A stretch of 55,610 bases of DNA. Origin: a virus. Below, one piece after another: positions 8,447-17,083 of this stretch. A program made the translations under genes and the position numbers. The stretch is from the IMG/VR virus record IMGVR_UViG_3300022848_000583, positions 1 through 55,610 of that record; one strand, written 5' to 3'. The notes under the pieces were generated by a model that saw only the letters and a program-made list of their open reading frames with translations, did not search any database and had not been told where the DNA came from. Numbering within the stretch: position 1 is the stretch's first letter; each line of letters begins with the position of its first letter.

Positions 8447-9328
8447 TTATACTATGTCAACTAGATAGGTAAGTTTGTCCGGTAATGCGTCTGTGCAACT
8501 TTTGCACAAGCTCTTGTCTGAGAAACAAGTTTTGGTATTTTCTCTTATTAGATTGGTCATGCCCGGCCCGGTAAACAAGTCCCAATAACTGTCCTTGTTT
8601 AGGTTGCCGATCACATGTTTTAGATCGTAATCCATACAACATATTGCAACATCGCCATTGGGCATAAGCACATGTTGATCGTAGTTTACCGTCTTGCTAC
8701 AGCGTATTGGTGTTTCGTGTCGTTCAACAAACTTGATTTCTTGATCTGTTTCTACTTGTTGTTTGTTTAAACTACCTGCACGATCGTGTCCAAACCAGTT
8801 GTACAACTGCACACCCAGGTGTTGTAGATCTTCGTGTATCTTGCCATGATCGCTCATGGTCATTGCTTCTAGTTTAATGCCTGCACTCTGGACACCACCG
8901 GTCATGATGTTGTAAACATCTTCCCACTCTTTGGTATACTTCCAGCCTTTCATGTTACCGTACTCATCTGGAAAGTGTATACTAAACGTGTCTACTAACG
9001 GTTTGTGTGATGTCAACAATTCTAATACTTCGTTAGCAGTGTCTGTTGTCCAGTTATACAGTGTTGTGTATATAGCAACACGATGATTGGACTCTAGTGC
9101 ATAGCGCAACATGTTGGTTGCTTCTGGGTTAACCCAGGCTTCTGCCATGCCACTGAAGTCTATACGTGTGTCGCTTGGTACTTTACTAAGTGCTGTTTTA
9201 AATGTATCCAAGCTCATGTACTTGGTGTCTTCACCGTACTTGTCTCGTAAGTTTTCTTGTGGACAAAAATTACACATGAGTGGACAGCCAATCATGGTTG
9301 TAATTTCCAGTGTGGGCATTGTTTTCAT
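8447..9328 (-). CDS. Radical SAM protein with C-terminal SPASM-like region
   Basis: The 293-residue protein has the radical SAM cluster motif as CPLMCNFC near the N-terminus, followed by FSGMAEAWVNPE, which replaces the usual GGE strand. The last 80 residues hold several cysteines (RCSK, AICCMD, LCKSC) as in SPASM/twitch domains that bind an auxiliary iron-sulfur cluster. SPASM enzymes often modify peptides or sugars; the substrate here is unknown. The start could be Met1 or Met4. It lies between the MazG-like gene and a conserved late-type gene. Confidence 0.85.
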   Translation of the reverse strand: MKTMPTLEITTMIGCPLMCNFCPQENLRDKYGEDTKYMSLDTFKTALSKVPSDTRIDFSGMAEAWVNPEATNMLRYALESNHRVAIYTTLYNWTTDTANEVLELLTSHKPLVDTFSIHFPDEYGNMKGWKYTKEWEDVYNIMTGGVQSAGIKLEAMTMSDHGKIHEDLQHLGVQLYNWFGHDRAGSLNKQQVETDQEIKFVERHETPIRCSKTVNYDQHVLMPNGDVAICCMDYDLKHVIGNLNKDSYWDLFTGPGMTNLIRENTKTCFSDKSLCKSCTDALPDKLTYLVDIV

Positions 9329-9331
9329 AAA

Positions 9332-10678
9332 TTAATTGAATTTAAAAGCGAACTTACCCTTAGGAACTCCGCCGTAGTATGTTTTACCGTTGTCTAATAG
9401 TATAGTGCCTTTAAAGTTAGGCGGATAAACTGCTTCGTATGATGTAACTGCAACATCATCGCCTTTCTTGCCGACTTTTGTATATAGCTGAACAATGCTG
9501 GCTGTGTTTAGGAGTGCTAACGCACCTTTTGTGAATTCTGGATTGCTGTTGACAACGCCTGCAACTGCTTTTGCTAATCCTGCTAGTATAGCGTATCCTG
9601 TGTTGAAACCAGGCTTGCTGGGGTCTGACTTGATTGTGCTTGCAAACTTTGTTGCTTCTTCACTCAGTCCGTCAAAATCACGTTTACCTGATTCTATACA
9701 ACTGTTTACTTCGTCACGCAGTGCAGGAGTACTTATACCTAACATTTCTCCCAATACAAACGGTCCTTGCATTGCTGTGTTTTCTGCAATAGCAGTAACT
9801 ATTTTTCTAGCATACGCTACTGTACGCATAAGCTCTGCGTTATCTTTGTTTTTCTGTACACTATCGTATAAGTTCTTTACACTTGCGGCAGCGCCTTTGC
9901 CACCTTTGCTACTTACACCAATTTCTACACCGTCTGGCGCTACAAATACACTGTCTACTAGATTATGATTTTTACTTTGTGGCCAAAAGATAGGCATGTT
10001 CGCCCAGTCTGTTCCGCCTGCTAACGCAACTTTTGCTTCATCTGCTTGGCCGCCAACTATACCGCCCATCATGGCAACAGGTCCCATTATCTCACCAAAG
10101 TAGTCTCTGATAGTTTCTAATTGATCTACCATTCCCGGGAATACAGCAAGTTTGCCTTGTGCTGTTTGCTCTAGTGCATTTGTTAAAACTTCGTCGCCGG
10201 ATCTAGCAACTTGTTGGATTACAGATCCTGGCCCTTTAAACTGTTGTTCTGATCCTATTAGTGTTTGCGGATCTAATCCACTAGCAACTTTCTTTGCACC
10301 TTTGGTTTGTAATGACCATCCTGCAGGGACTTCTTTGTTGCTCCATTTACCCATCATGTCCGGCGATACTTGTTTAAAGTACCTGCCCCACAATAGAACC
10401 TTGCCGTCTGAAGTTTGCACTCTTGCAACTGCAAATGCTAAACTAGTAGCGTTAGGCGCATTAACCCATTGTATAACTGTGTTATATTCTTTTTCAATAT
10501 TAGAGATGCTACTATCTCGTGATTCAGGACTGTCGTACTGTTTTCCTTGTGTTTGTAAATCAGGAAAAGCACCAACGTCTACAAACTCTGCTATTTCTCC
10601 GTTTGCGTGTACAAAAGGGTCACCTTGGTTACGGCCAAACACACCTTTTGCTTCAATAATAAATTCTTTTGCTCGCAT
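9332..10678 (-). CDS. Conserved marine T4-like protein with capsid-targeting-like N-terminus
   Basis: The 448-residue protein begins MRAKEFIIEAKG. This is close to T4 capsid-targeting sequences (internal protein III begins MKTYQEFIAEA) and contains IIE before Ala, an L/I-x-E site of the kind cut by the T4 prohead protease. The body has no motif I can assign. I recall similar proteins in marine T4-like phages, always hypothetical. A late-promoter octamer sits 6 bases before the ATG, so it is probably made late and may be packaged into the head. That role is inference. Confidence 0.7.
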   Translation of the reverse strand: MRAKEFIIEAKGVFGRNQGDPFVHANGEIAEFVDVGAFPDLQTQGKQYDSPESRDSSISNIEKEYNTVIQWVNAPNATSLAFAVARVQTSDGKVLLWGRYFKQVSPDMMGKWSNKEVPAGWSLQTKGAKKVASGLDPQTLIGSEQQFKGPGSVIQQVARSGDEVLTNALEQTAQGKLAVFPGMVDQLETIRDYFGEIMGPVAMMGGIVGGQADEAKVALAGGTDWANMPIFWPQSKNHNLVDSVFVAPDGVEIGVSSKGGKGAAASVKNLYDSVQKNKDNAELMRTVAYARKIVTAIAENTAMQGPFVLGEMLGISTPALRDEVNSCIESGKRDFDGLSEEATKFASTIKSDPSKPGFNTGYAILAGLAKAVAGVVNSNPEFTKGALALLNTASIVQLYTKVGKKGDDVAVTSYEAVYPPNFKGTILLDNGKTYYGGVPKGKFAFKFN

Positions 10679-10684
10679 AATAGT

Positions 10685-10692
10685 GTATTTAG
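10685..10692 (-). promoter_or_regulatory. Late promoter octamer CTAAATAC
   Basis: CTAAATAC on the minus strand, 6 bases before the ATG at 10678. The TAA stop of the upstream gene (10689-10691) lies inside the motif. The spacing would give an mRNA with almost no leader. Confidence 0.6.
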
Positions 10693-11432
10693 TGCCGATC
10701 TATATCTTCTTCTACGCATTCGCTACCGTACTGTATTTCTACAAGTACGCAAGGCTCGTTGTATGGATTGCGTAATTGGTGCCACACTGTTGGATTTATT
10801 TTATAGTAATCGTGTGTATTAAGCTCAACATTCCCAACACAACAACGACCTTGTGCTATTAACCAAAGCTCTGTGCGCTTGCGGTGACGCTGGAGACTTA
10901 GACTTTGTCCTGGTTCTATTGTAAGCGTTTTTACTTTGGTTCCAGGTACACTGTACAGCACATCATAATGTCCCCATGGGCGATCTGTTCTACTGTCTGT
11001 TTTTTCCCAGAACGCTGTCCAATCTGTGAGTAGGTCACTACTGCTGTTCATCTTGTATGTCCCGCCTACACCCCATTCGTATGTAACACCGTCGACATCC
11101 ATTTCTAAAACATTTTGTGCTGTACGATCGCCACCGTTGGCAACAACAATCTCGTGCCCTGCCCAAGTTTGTTTTACTGTTTGTATAGCATCTCTCGCAC
11201 TGCCGTCTGCATCGTCAAATTCAACAACATAGTCTACCATTTCTAAATTCTTTACAATAGTAGCACGTTCATTCCAATTCATAAATGCACGATCTTTTTT
11301 GCGTTCAAGCCAAGCATCTGAGTTTATGCCCACTACCAAGTAGTCGCCTAGTTCTTTTGCGGCACGAAAGTAAGCTATGTGGCCACTGTGCAAAGGATCG
11401 TAGCCACCGGTACATAGTACAACTTTGTTCAT
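10689..11432 (-). CDS. Cytidylyltransferase-like/cupin fusion (RfaE/HldE-like + mannose-6-P isomerase type II-like)
   Basis: The 247-residue protein joins two domains. Residues 1 to about 135 form a nucleotidyltransferase with GGYDPLHSGHIAYF, whose H-x-G-H motif binds the nucleotide as in HldE and glycerol-3-phosphate cytidylyltransferases. Residues from about 145 form a cupin like the C-terminal part of bifunctional mannose-6-phosphate isomerase/GDP-mannose pyrophosphorylase, with RPWGHYDVL, LQRHRKRTELWLIAQG and PTVWHQLRNP. A role in activating a sugar phosphate for surface glycan synthesis fits both halves. It overlaps the methyltransferase gene by 4 bases. Confidence 0.8.
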   Translation of the reverse strand: MNKVVLCTGGYDPLHSGHIAYFRAAKELGDYLVVGINSDAWLERKKDRAFMNWNERATIVKNLEMVDYVVEFDDADGSARDAIQTVKQTWAGHEIVVANGGDRTAQNVLEMDVDGVTYEWGVGGTYKMNSSSDLLTDWTAFWEKTDSRTDRPWGHYDVLYSVPGTKVKTLTIEPGQSLSLQRHRKRTELWLIAQGRCCVGNVELNTHDYYKINPTVWHQLRNPYNEPCVLVEIQYGSECVEEDIDRH

Positions 11433-12193
11433 CGTTTATTAAAGTAAAGTCCCTTGTCGATCCACTGGGTAAGTATCTTGTCTTGCCTTATGTAACTGTG
11501 CTTGTTTAAACATTCTACAAAAGTCTTGTTTATCAAATCTTTGTCAGCGAGATCAAACCAAGTTGTTGTTTTTGGATCCATCGGCTCACAAGATTTATAT
11601 ACTGCAACGTGTAACCACGGATCATCTGCATCTTTTTTCATGTATGCATCTTTGCAGTCAAATCCGTTCACTGCTAACATGTAAACCATGTGTATTAGAT
11701 TGTGATTGTAGTACATTTGCGAAGCACTGTATATTACTTCTTCATGCCCATATTTCGTGTAGGTTGACTGTGGGAATACCATCATCAGCATACCGTTTAC
11801 TACCAATTGCCGATTCCAGGCAGCCAGTGTACGCATAGGATTAATTACGTATTGAAACGTGTCGTGACTCCATATAAAGTCAACTTCAACGCTCAACGGT
11901 GGATCGTCTGAGTCAATATCAATATTTGCTGGGTGTACATTTGCATATTCACGCACTTCGGCATCTAATACCTTGTCAACTGCTCGGTCACACGCATACA
12001 CTTTATAGTTACGTGGTCTTGGGGGATCATCGCGTGTCATTAAGTTTGCCCACCATTGCACATCCCTACCTGTGCCACATCCAAAATCTGCAATAGTAGT
12101 AAGGCTATCCAAGAAACTATCGTATTCGTATAGTTGATCTAGTGTGATTAAACTGTGTTCGTGTGATTCAAATTCATTCTTAAATGTTATCAT
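11429..12193 (-). CDS. Class I SAM-dependent methyltransferase
   Basis: The 254-residue protein has the SAM-binding motif IADFGCGTGRDVQWW near residue 40, an acidic YACDRAVDK strand after it, and a FIWSHDTFQYVINPMRTL segment matching motif post-I/II of small-molecule methyltransferases. Nothing resembles the catalytic motifs of DNA adenine or cytosine methyltransferases. The substrate is unknown. It overlaps the UvsY-like gene by 4 bases and the nucleotidyltransferase-cupin gene by 4 bases. Confidence 0.8.
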   Translation of the reverse strand: MITFKNEFESHEHSLITLDQLYEYDSFLDSLTTIADFGCGTGRDVQWWANLMTRDDPPRPRNYKVYACDRAVDKVLDAEVREYANVHPANIDIDSDDPPLSVEVDFIWSHDTFQYVINPMRTLAAWNRQLVVNGMLMMVFPQSTYTKYGHEEVIYSASQMYYNHNLIHMVYMLAVNGFDCKDAYMKKDADDPWLHVAVYKSCEPMDPKTTTWFDLADKDLINKTFVECLNKHSYIRQDKILTQWIDKGLYFNKR

Positions 12194-12642
12194 AATACTA
12201 TGTCTTCCATTCCTGCTGTACGCAATCTAACCACATGACCTATCATGAAGTTTTTGCTTTCTAGGCCTTTCATTAGCCCTAACCATTTGTTACGCAATAG
12301 TGCTACTTCGTTGATGAATGTCTCAAAGTGTATAACATCATCCTCGCCATCTACATACTTTTCTGCATCTCGACTGCTTAATGCTCGTTGATATCCTTCT
12401 AAGTATTTTTGAAAATATGTCCTGCGTATTTTGCGCAGTTCAATATTCAAAAAGTTTAGCACTGCTTCAATCTCTTGCAATTGATTAAAACGGTGCTCTG
12501 TTATGCCTGGAAGGTTTGCCGCGGCACGTTCAAGGCTGCCACTGATATAGGTTTCCTTTTTAGCTTCATCCAGTTCTTTCTCGTAATGGCGTATAAAGTC
12601 TGGTATCTTGGCAAGGTCTGCTACAACTTTATTATACCACAT
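12190..12642 (-). CDS. uvsY: UvsY-like recombination mediator
   Basis: The 150-residue, mostly helical and charged protein lies two genes downstream of uvsX, and proteins of this type in marine T4-like phages are labelled UvsY. Its C-terminal SKNFMIGHVVRLR resembles the C-terminal KSRGFAIKHIQDMR of T4 UvsY. UvsY loads UvsX onto gp32-covered single-stranded DNA. The central segment (LRKIRRTYFQKYLEGYQRAL) is strongly basic, as expected for DNA contact. The assignment rests on context and a short match. Confidence 0.6.
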   Translation of the reverse strand: MWYNKVVADLAKIPDFIRHYEKELDEAKKETYISGSLERAAANLPGITEHRFNQLQEIEAVLNFLNIELRKIRRTYFQKYLEGYQRALSSRDAEKYVDGEDDVIHFETFINEVALLRNKWLGLMKGLESKNFMIGHVVRLRTAGMEDIVL

Positions 12643-12860
12643 TATTCTTCGTAATAATCGTTATCTTCATCATCAACAAACTCAGTTACTGCTGAGCTAG
12701 TATAATTATCAGCAAGACCAAACTCCCTAAACTCCTTATCGTTAATAGCATCGTTTAACATACTTACTAGGTTATCTGCGGCTTCTTGCCGCTCCTTCGC
12801 TGGAATATATTGCTTTAGTATGGTATACGCTTCTACTAGGACTTCTACATCAATCGACAT
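12642..12860 (-). CDS. Small acidic protein between uvsX and uvsY-like gene
   Basis: The 72-residue protein is predicted helical with a strongly acidic end (VDDEDNDYYEE). It overlaps uvsX by 11 bases and the uvsY-like gene by one base, so it belongs to the recombination operon. I recall similar small genes at this place in marine T4-like phages without function. A DNA-mimic or partner role for the acidic tail is only a guess. Confidence 0.6.
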   Translation of the reverse strand: MSIDVEVLVEAYTILKQYIPAKERQEAADNLVSMLNDAINDKEFREFGLADNYTSSAVTEFVDDEDNDYYEE

Positions 12861-13941
12861 AGTTCTCTTCTCCTAAGTTATCAACATCCGATTCTACTAC
12901 AATTTCGACTTCCTTGCCTGCGGCTTTATTTTCCCAGTCATTCATAATGATGTCTAAAGACCCGCCTTCGTTACGTTCCCAAGCCTTGCGGAACTGTTTG
13001 ATTTCATCACCTGATGAAGTTGTGTATTTAAGGCTGTTGCCTTCTCTCACCAATAAACTCTTTTTCTCACACAGATCCACAAGTCCGCTGTAAGGGTTCA
13101 TACCGGTTTCATACGGTATTTTAACTTGTATGCCTTCAAATGGTTTTGCGTAACGAGTCTTCATTATCTTACAGCCTGCTCTGATACCTTTTACTTCTGA
13201 TATCTTGTTACCGTCTTCATCTTCTTTAAGTTTCATCTTCTTCATTGCAACAACAATACTGCTTGCATAGATAAAGCCTTGTCCACCGCTGATCTTATCA
13301 TCTGGATCAAACATGTCCTGACTTGCGTATGTGTGGTTAGTTGCCACAAGTCCCACATTGAGCGAACCAATCATGTTAACTGTGTTACGTACAAGTGATG
13401 TTAGTGCCTTGGGCTTACGACCCATATCACCTTTCATATCACCTTTTTCAAACTGTGCTACGTCAGTGGGTGTTAGCAACATACCCAAACTATCAATTAC
13501 AAACAGCACCTTGGGTCTGTCTTCCTCTGCTAGTGTTTTGTACTCTATCATAAAGTCACTAACAGTTTTAGCAACATCATCAATCATAGCCATGTTAAGT
13601 TTTAACAGTTTGTCTTCTGATGTGTCTACATTAAGTGCTTTTAGCCATGCTTCGTCTAGTGCATTTTCTGAGTCAATCAGCACTACAAAAATACCCTGCT
13701 CTTGTGCTGACTTTATGATATTACCTGAACAGATATAACTTTTACCTGCGCCTGACTCTCCGGCAAACACTGTAACTTTACCTAGTGGAACACCTTTGTA
13801 AAAGTCTCCTGAGATAAGATAGTTTAATGCATAGTTTCCTGTGCTTACCCAGTCTGTTGGATCATTGAACCCAAAACTGATTCCTTCAATACTCTTGGTC
13901 AGTCCCTTGCGAAATTTACTTATATCAAACGGTTTTGCCAT
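12850..13941 (-). CDS. uvsX: UvsX RecA-like recombinase
   Basis: The 363-residue ATPase catalyses homologous strand exchange in T4-like replication and repair. It shows the Walker A motif GESGAGKS near residue 60, Walker B as VLFVIDSLGML, a conserved ATNHTYAS segment, and the L2 loop region KISGGQGFIYASS. The C-terminus is acidic, as in UvsX. It lies 2 bases after the radical SAM gene 13944-15101, so the metabolic cassette upstream is probably on the same transcript. Confidence 0.95.
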   Translation of the reverse strand: MAKPFDISKFRKGLTKSIEGISFGFNDPTDWVSTGNYALNYLISGDFYKGVPLGKVTVFAGESGAGKSYICSGNIIKSAQEQGIFVVLIDSENALDEAWLKALNVDTSEDKLLKLNMAMIDDVAKTVSDFMIEYKTLAEEDRPKVLFVIDSLGMLLTPTDVAQFEKGDMKGDMGRKPKALTSLVRNTVNMIGSLNVGLVATNHTYASQDMFDPDDKISGGQGFIYASSIVVAMKKMKLKEDEDGNKISEVKGIRAGCKIMKTRYAKPFEGIQVKIPYETGMNPYSGLVDLCEKKSLLVREGNSLKYTTSSGDEIKQFRKAWERNEGGSLDIIMNDWENKAAGKEVEIVVESDVDNLGEENYVD

Positions 13942-13943
13942 GT

Positions 13944-15101
13944 TTATTTTTCCTTATATAGATCTATGAATATTTTACTACTATCAACACCACGTCTGGC
14001 GTCCATTACTGCTAACTGTTCAAATGTTCCTGCTAAATTCTTTTCAATTGGTTGCTCGATATAACGCAACAAATTTTGATAACTATTTTCCAATAAAAAT
14101 CCTGGATGTTCTGCAATGCGTTGTTCTAACTCTTGCTTGACTAATTGTAACATCTTATCTGGTAAATGTCTAATATTTAGGTAGTCAGGAAACAATAATG
14201 GGCCAATTACAAAAGCGTTTGGGTGGAAGTTCCAATCGTTCATAAACTTGTCCACAAATTTAAATACACTGAAGGGATTAAGTACAAAATACAACATGTT
14301 GAATGTAATTTTATGATCCGAATCTTTTATTTTTCTTAGATTGCGACAAAATGTTGCCCACTGTCCCCCGTGTCGTATATAGTCGTACTCGTCGCCCATT
14401 GTTTCTGCGCTAACTGTCCAGTGTACGTTCTTAAACTTACACGCTAAATCAAACACACGAGTATTTGTATGACTTAAATTGGTGTTGATGCGCAAATTAA
14501 CATCTGGATTGACTAATAATAGTTTTTCTAGTAGTTCTTCATTTTCCTTCATTAACAAGGGCTCGCCGCCAGCCATGTAAACATGTTTTAGTGTATCCAC
14601 ATGTTTGAAGATATATGCTTTGAAGTCGTCTCGCTGTTGTTTGTTGGGTGTGTCTATTTTTACACCCAACTCGTTTGCCCATTGACTGCTAAAGTCTGCG
14701 TTACAATACACACAACTAAAGTTGCAGAGATTGGTCCAACGCACATCTATTTTTTCTAATCTATGCGCATCTACCTTATCGTACGTGTCTAGTGGCACCT
14801 GCTTGAGTTCGCGCAGGTAAAAAACTCTATCACTAATAATATCAAACTTATTTCCCCCTTGCTCTAGTTCATAACAAGGATCACAGCGTTCACCTGGCTT
14901 ATTGTTTAACATGTTGACCCGTGTTGCTTGATTGTTTTCGCCGTTTAATATCTGTTCTATACCTTGTTCACGTATATTGCCAATGGGCGCACTGGATCTG
15001 ATACAGGTTTTAACATTACCGTCAAAGTTATACATTAACCCAGTCCACGGGATAGGACAAAAGTTACGATTAGTTAAGTAATCTTTGGGTTCCATTCCCA
15101 A
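13944..15101 (-). CDS. Radical SAM protein with N-terminal twitch/SPASM-like region
   Basis: The 385-residue protein starts with a cysteine-bearing region (NRNFCPIPW, VKTCIRSS, RCDPCYE) that looks like a twitch/SPASM domain placed before the catalytic domain. The radical SAM motif CNFSCVYC follows near residue 130 and MAGGEPLL about 40 residues later. This N-terminal order fits the N-twitch radical SAM family known from marine phages and bacteria. Substrate unknown. It overlaps the SDR gene by 28 bases; a start at Met3 would shorten the overlap. Confidence 0.85.
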   Translation of the reverse strand: MGMEPKDYLTNRNFCPIPWTGLMYNFDGNVKTCIRSSAPIGNIREQGIEQILNGENNQATRVNMLNNKPGERCDPCYELEQGGNKFDIISDRVFYLRELKQVPLDTYDKVDAHRLEKIDVRWTNLCNFSCVYCNADFSSQWANELGVKIDTPNKQQRDDFKAYIFKHVDTLKHVYMAGGEPLLMKENEELLEKLLLVNPDVNLRINTNLSHTNTRVFDLACKFKNVHWTVSAETMGDEYDYIRHGGQWATFCRNLRKIKDSDHKITFNMLYFVLNPFSVFKFVDKFMNDWNFHPNAFVIGPLLFPDYLNIRHLPDKMLQLVKQELEQRIAEHPGFLLENSYQNLLRYIEQPIEKNLAGTFEQLAVMDARRGVDSSKIFIDLYKEK

Positions 15102-15625
15102 TATTCTCCAATGGCAATTTCTTCTACTTGCATATCATTACCTGAATCTAATATGTCAACAATACGTTTAGCCCATGCATCGGGGTTTACACCACTGTCT
15201 CCTTGTGTGTTTACCTTTCCTGGTTTGACTAAGCAAAGTTTAGGCAGAGTATGCAGTCCACGTAGTTGGCGGATGGCTTCTTCTAGTGTTGTTTTTTCCA
15301 CGTGATACTTTAACATATCAAACCCAGGCAAACAACTGACTGGTTCACTTGTCATAAGTGTACTAATATTAACGATCTTCTTGTGTAGTTTTCCTTGCCA
15401 TGCTCCAAACACAGCAAACAATAGTTCTGTTTGTGCAAACCCAGCTTGTGCATTATTAATAAACAAGTCGCAAGGCTCTATATATTTTAACATTTTCATT
15501 GTGTTTCTAATGTTATTACCATCACGACGACTAAGTCCAACAACTTCATGTCCTTGTTCTTTGTAAATTTTTGCAAATGCTCGGCCAATGCCAGCACTGT
15601 GTCCTGTTATTGCTATTCTAGCCAT
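15074..15625 (-). CDS. Short-chain dehydrogenase/reductase
   Basis: The 183-residue protein has the SDR cofactor motif ITGHSAGIGRAFA at the N-terminus, LFINNAQAG in place of the usual NNAG, a IVNISTLMTS strand with the catalytic serine, and the catalytic YHVEK (Tyr-x3-Lys). It is shorter than a classical SDR (about 250), with the shortest part at the substrate-binding end. It should oxidise or reduce an alcohol/ketone with NAD(P)H. It overlaps both neighbours in the six-gene cassette. Confidence 0.8.
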   Translation of the reverse strand: MARIAITGHSAGIGRAFAKIYKEQGHEVVGLSRRDGNNIRNTMKMLKYIEPCDLFINNAQAGFAQTELLFAVFGAWQGKLHKKIVNISTLMTSEPVSCLPGFDMLKYHVEKTTLEEAIRQLRGLHTLPKLCLVKPGKVNTQGDSGVNPDAWAKRIVDILDSGNDMQVEEIAIGEYWEWNPKIT

Positions 15626-16161
15626 TCAATTGGTTCCTTGTGAAATGTGAAACTTGCTACAATCCTTGGTATCCTTGCATTGTCTGAGTATTGTTCGACA
15701 CTGTGGGCAATACTGCTGTTGAACACTATAGGATAGGGCATGTCACGATATTCTGCTAACAACACTCCTGCCGCTGTGGATAAATCATATACTTCACTGC
15801 CAAATTGGTTTTTAATCTTTGGATAGTTTTCTAGATTGTCTACCGTAAACCATTTGTTTGTCCAGCCCTTGGCATTAAGCACAGGAAAGTTCATTTTTGC
15901 TACAACAGGCTTTTCATCTACATGCATAGGTAAATCATTGCTATCTGTTATGTATGTTATTGCACTATCCTTGACTACTAATTTATGCTGTTTAAAGAAA
16001 TAGAGTAGTGCAGGGCAACTGACTAACAGGTCACGTGTGTCTAAAAACTTCCACGGACTACCTTCGTATAAACTTATACTGTCGTTGGTTGATATATAAT
16101 CAACTATTTGATTGGCAATGTCTGTTACGTCTACTGGTATTTCAGCGTAAGGCTTCATCAA
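15613..16161 (-). CDS. Putative 2OG-Fe(II) oxygenase
   Basis: The 182-residue protein shows an iron-binding pattern in family order: H-x-D in LPMHVDEK near residue 100, a distal histidine in SSIAHSVEQ, and PRIVASFTF with the arginine expected to hold 2-oxoglutarate. The double-stranded beta-helix length fits small phage oxygenases. It would hydroxylate an unknown substrate using oxygen and 2-oxoglutarate. Sequence similarity to named families is weak, so a cupin-like fold without oxygenase activity is possible. It overlaps the genes on both sides. Confidence 0.55.
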   Translation of the reverse strand: MMKPYAEIPVDVTDIANQIVDYISTNDSISLYEGSPWKFLDTRDLLVSCPALLYFFKQHKLVVKDSAITYITDSNDLPMHVDEKPVVAKMNFPVLNAKGWTNKWFTVDNLENYPKIKNQFGSEVYDLSTAAGVLLAEYRDMPYPIVFNSSIAHSVEQYSDNARIPRIVASFTFHKEPIEWLE

Positions 16162-17083
16162 TCCCTCTAACTTTATCTTGTTCTTCTAAAAATGCTTCTA
16201 ATTCAAAGTTATTGTTTCTTTGGGTTGCTACTAAATCAAACTGTCCAGCACATGCACTGGTAAACTTGTTTCTGTACTTAACACTCAGTACATCTGGCTT
16301 TTCTAAAAATGCATAACTGTGTTCTAACTTGTTTTGTTTAACAAACTTAATTATGTTCTTAAAGTCCCGTATGTTTAGTGCGCTAACTGTTGTCCAGGTG
16401 TTGAGTTTAACATTCATGCTTTTGTATATCATTAGGTTACTATAAAACTTATCCCATTTGATAGGCCAGCGTACATAATCATGCACATCTCCTATACCAT
16501 CCAAACTCACTGTAACAGTTACATCAATACCCTTTGCTACAATGTCTTCAAGTTCTTCTATGACCAAACTACAATTTGTGTTTAATCGTAATGATTTTAA
16601 GTTAGGCGGTAAGTTTTGCAGTATCCGTTTGTAATTTTTACTTGCACTTGGTTCACCACCGTTTATATCCAAGTGTACCACACGATCAAGTGGTAAGTTC
16701 CAGTATGCGTTGCTGTTGTCTACTACAGGATATATCTTGTTGGTTAAACTACCAATCTTTGTGCTGTAGGATGCATCACACGTAAAACAGGCACTGTTAC
16801 ACACATTATCCAGTATGCCACCTACTGTGAGATAGTTGTGTTTATCTTGCTGTTGATCAAATTCTATAGCATTTTGTCTAATGCTTTTACCGTTAACGCT
16901 CTCAGTGTCATAGCACCGCACACACTCCGCAGGCCATTCTTGGTTTCGTAAGTTATACAACCAATCACTCTGCTCCATTGCGTCAAGACCAGCAAACTTA
17001 GGTGGATCAACCATGTGACCACAACGGCTTACGGTCCCGCCTGGATTAAATCTTACAAAATGGTCTAAACGAGGACATTGCAT
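16142..17083 (-). CDS. Radical SAM protein with N-terminal cysteine-rich (twitch-like) region
   Basis: The 313-residue protein opens with MQCPRLDHF, VSRCGHM and ECVRCYD, an N-terminal cysteine region like that of gene 13944-15101. The radical SAM triad is CNSACFTC near residue 95, followed by DINGGEPSASKN, a clear GGE SAM-binding strand. It is a second N-twitch type radical SAM enzyme in the cassette and may act on the same substrate class. It overlaps the sulfotransferase-like gene by 19 bases and the oxygenase-like gene by 20 bases. Confidence 0.85.
   Translation of the reverse strand: MQCPRLDHFVRFNPGGTVSRCGHMVDPPKFAGLDAMEQSDWLYNLRNQEWPAECVRCYDTESVNGKSIRQNAIEFDQQQDKHNYLTVGGILDNVCNSACFTCDASYSTKIGSLTNKIYPVVDNSNAYWNLPLDRVVHLDINGGEPSASKNYKRILQNLPPNLKSLRLNTNCSLVIEELEDIVAKGIDVTVTVSLDGIGDVHDYVRWPIKWDKFYSNLMIYKSMNVKLNTWTTVSALNIRDFKNIIKFVKQNKLEHSYAFLEKPDVLSVKYRNKFTSACAGQFDLVATQRNNNFELEAFLEEQDKVRGIDEALR

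Noticed and set aside
10152-10775. A 207-codon plus-strand open frame
   Set aside because: Antisense to two well-supported minus-strand genes; composition is Cys/Pro/Leu-rich and atypical.
11429-12193. DNA methyltransferase
   Set aside because: It has the SAM motif but no DPPY- or PC-type catalytic motif of DNA methyltransferases.
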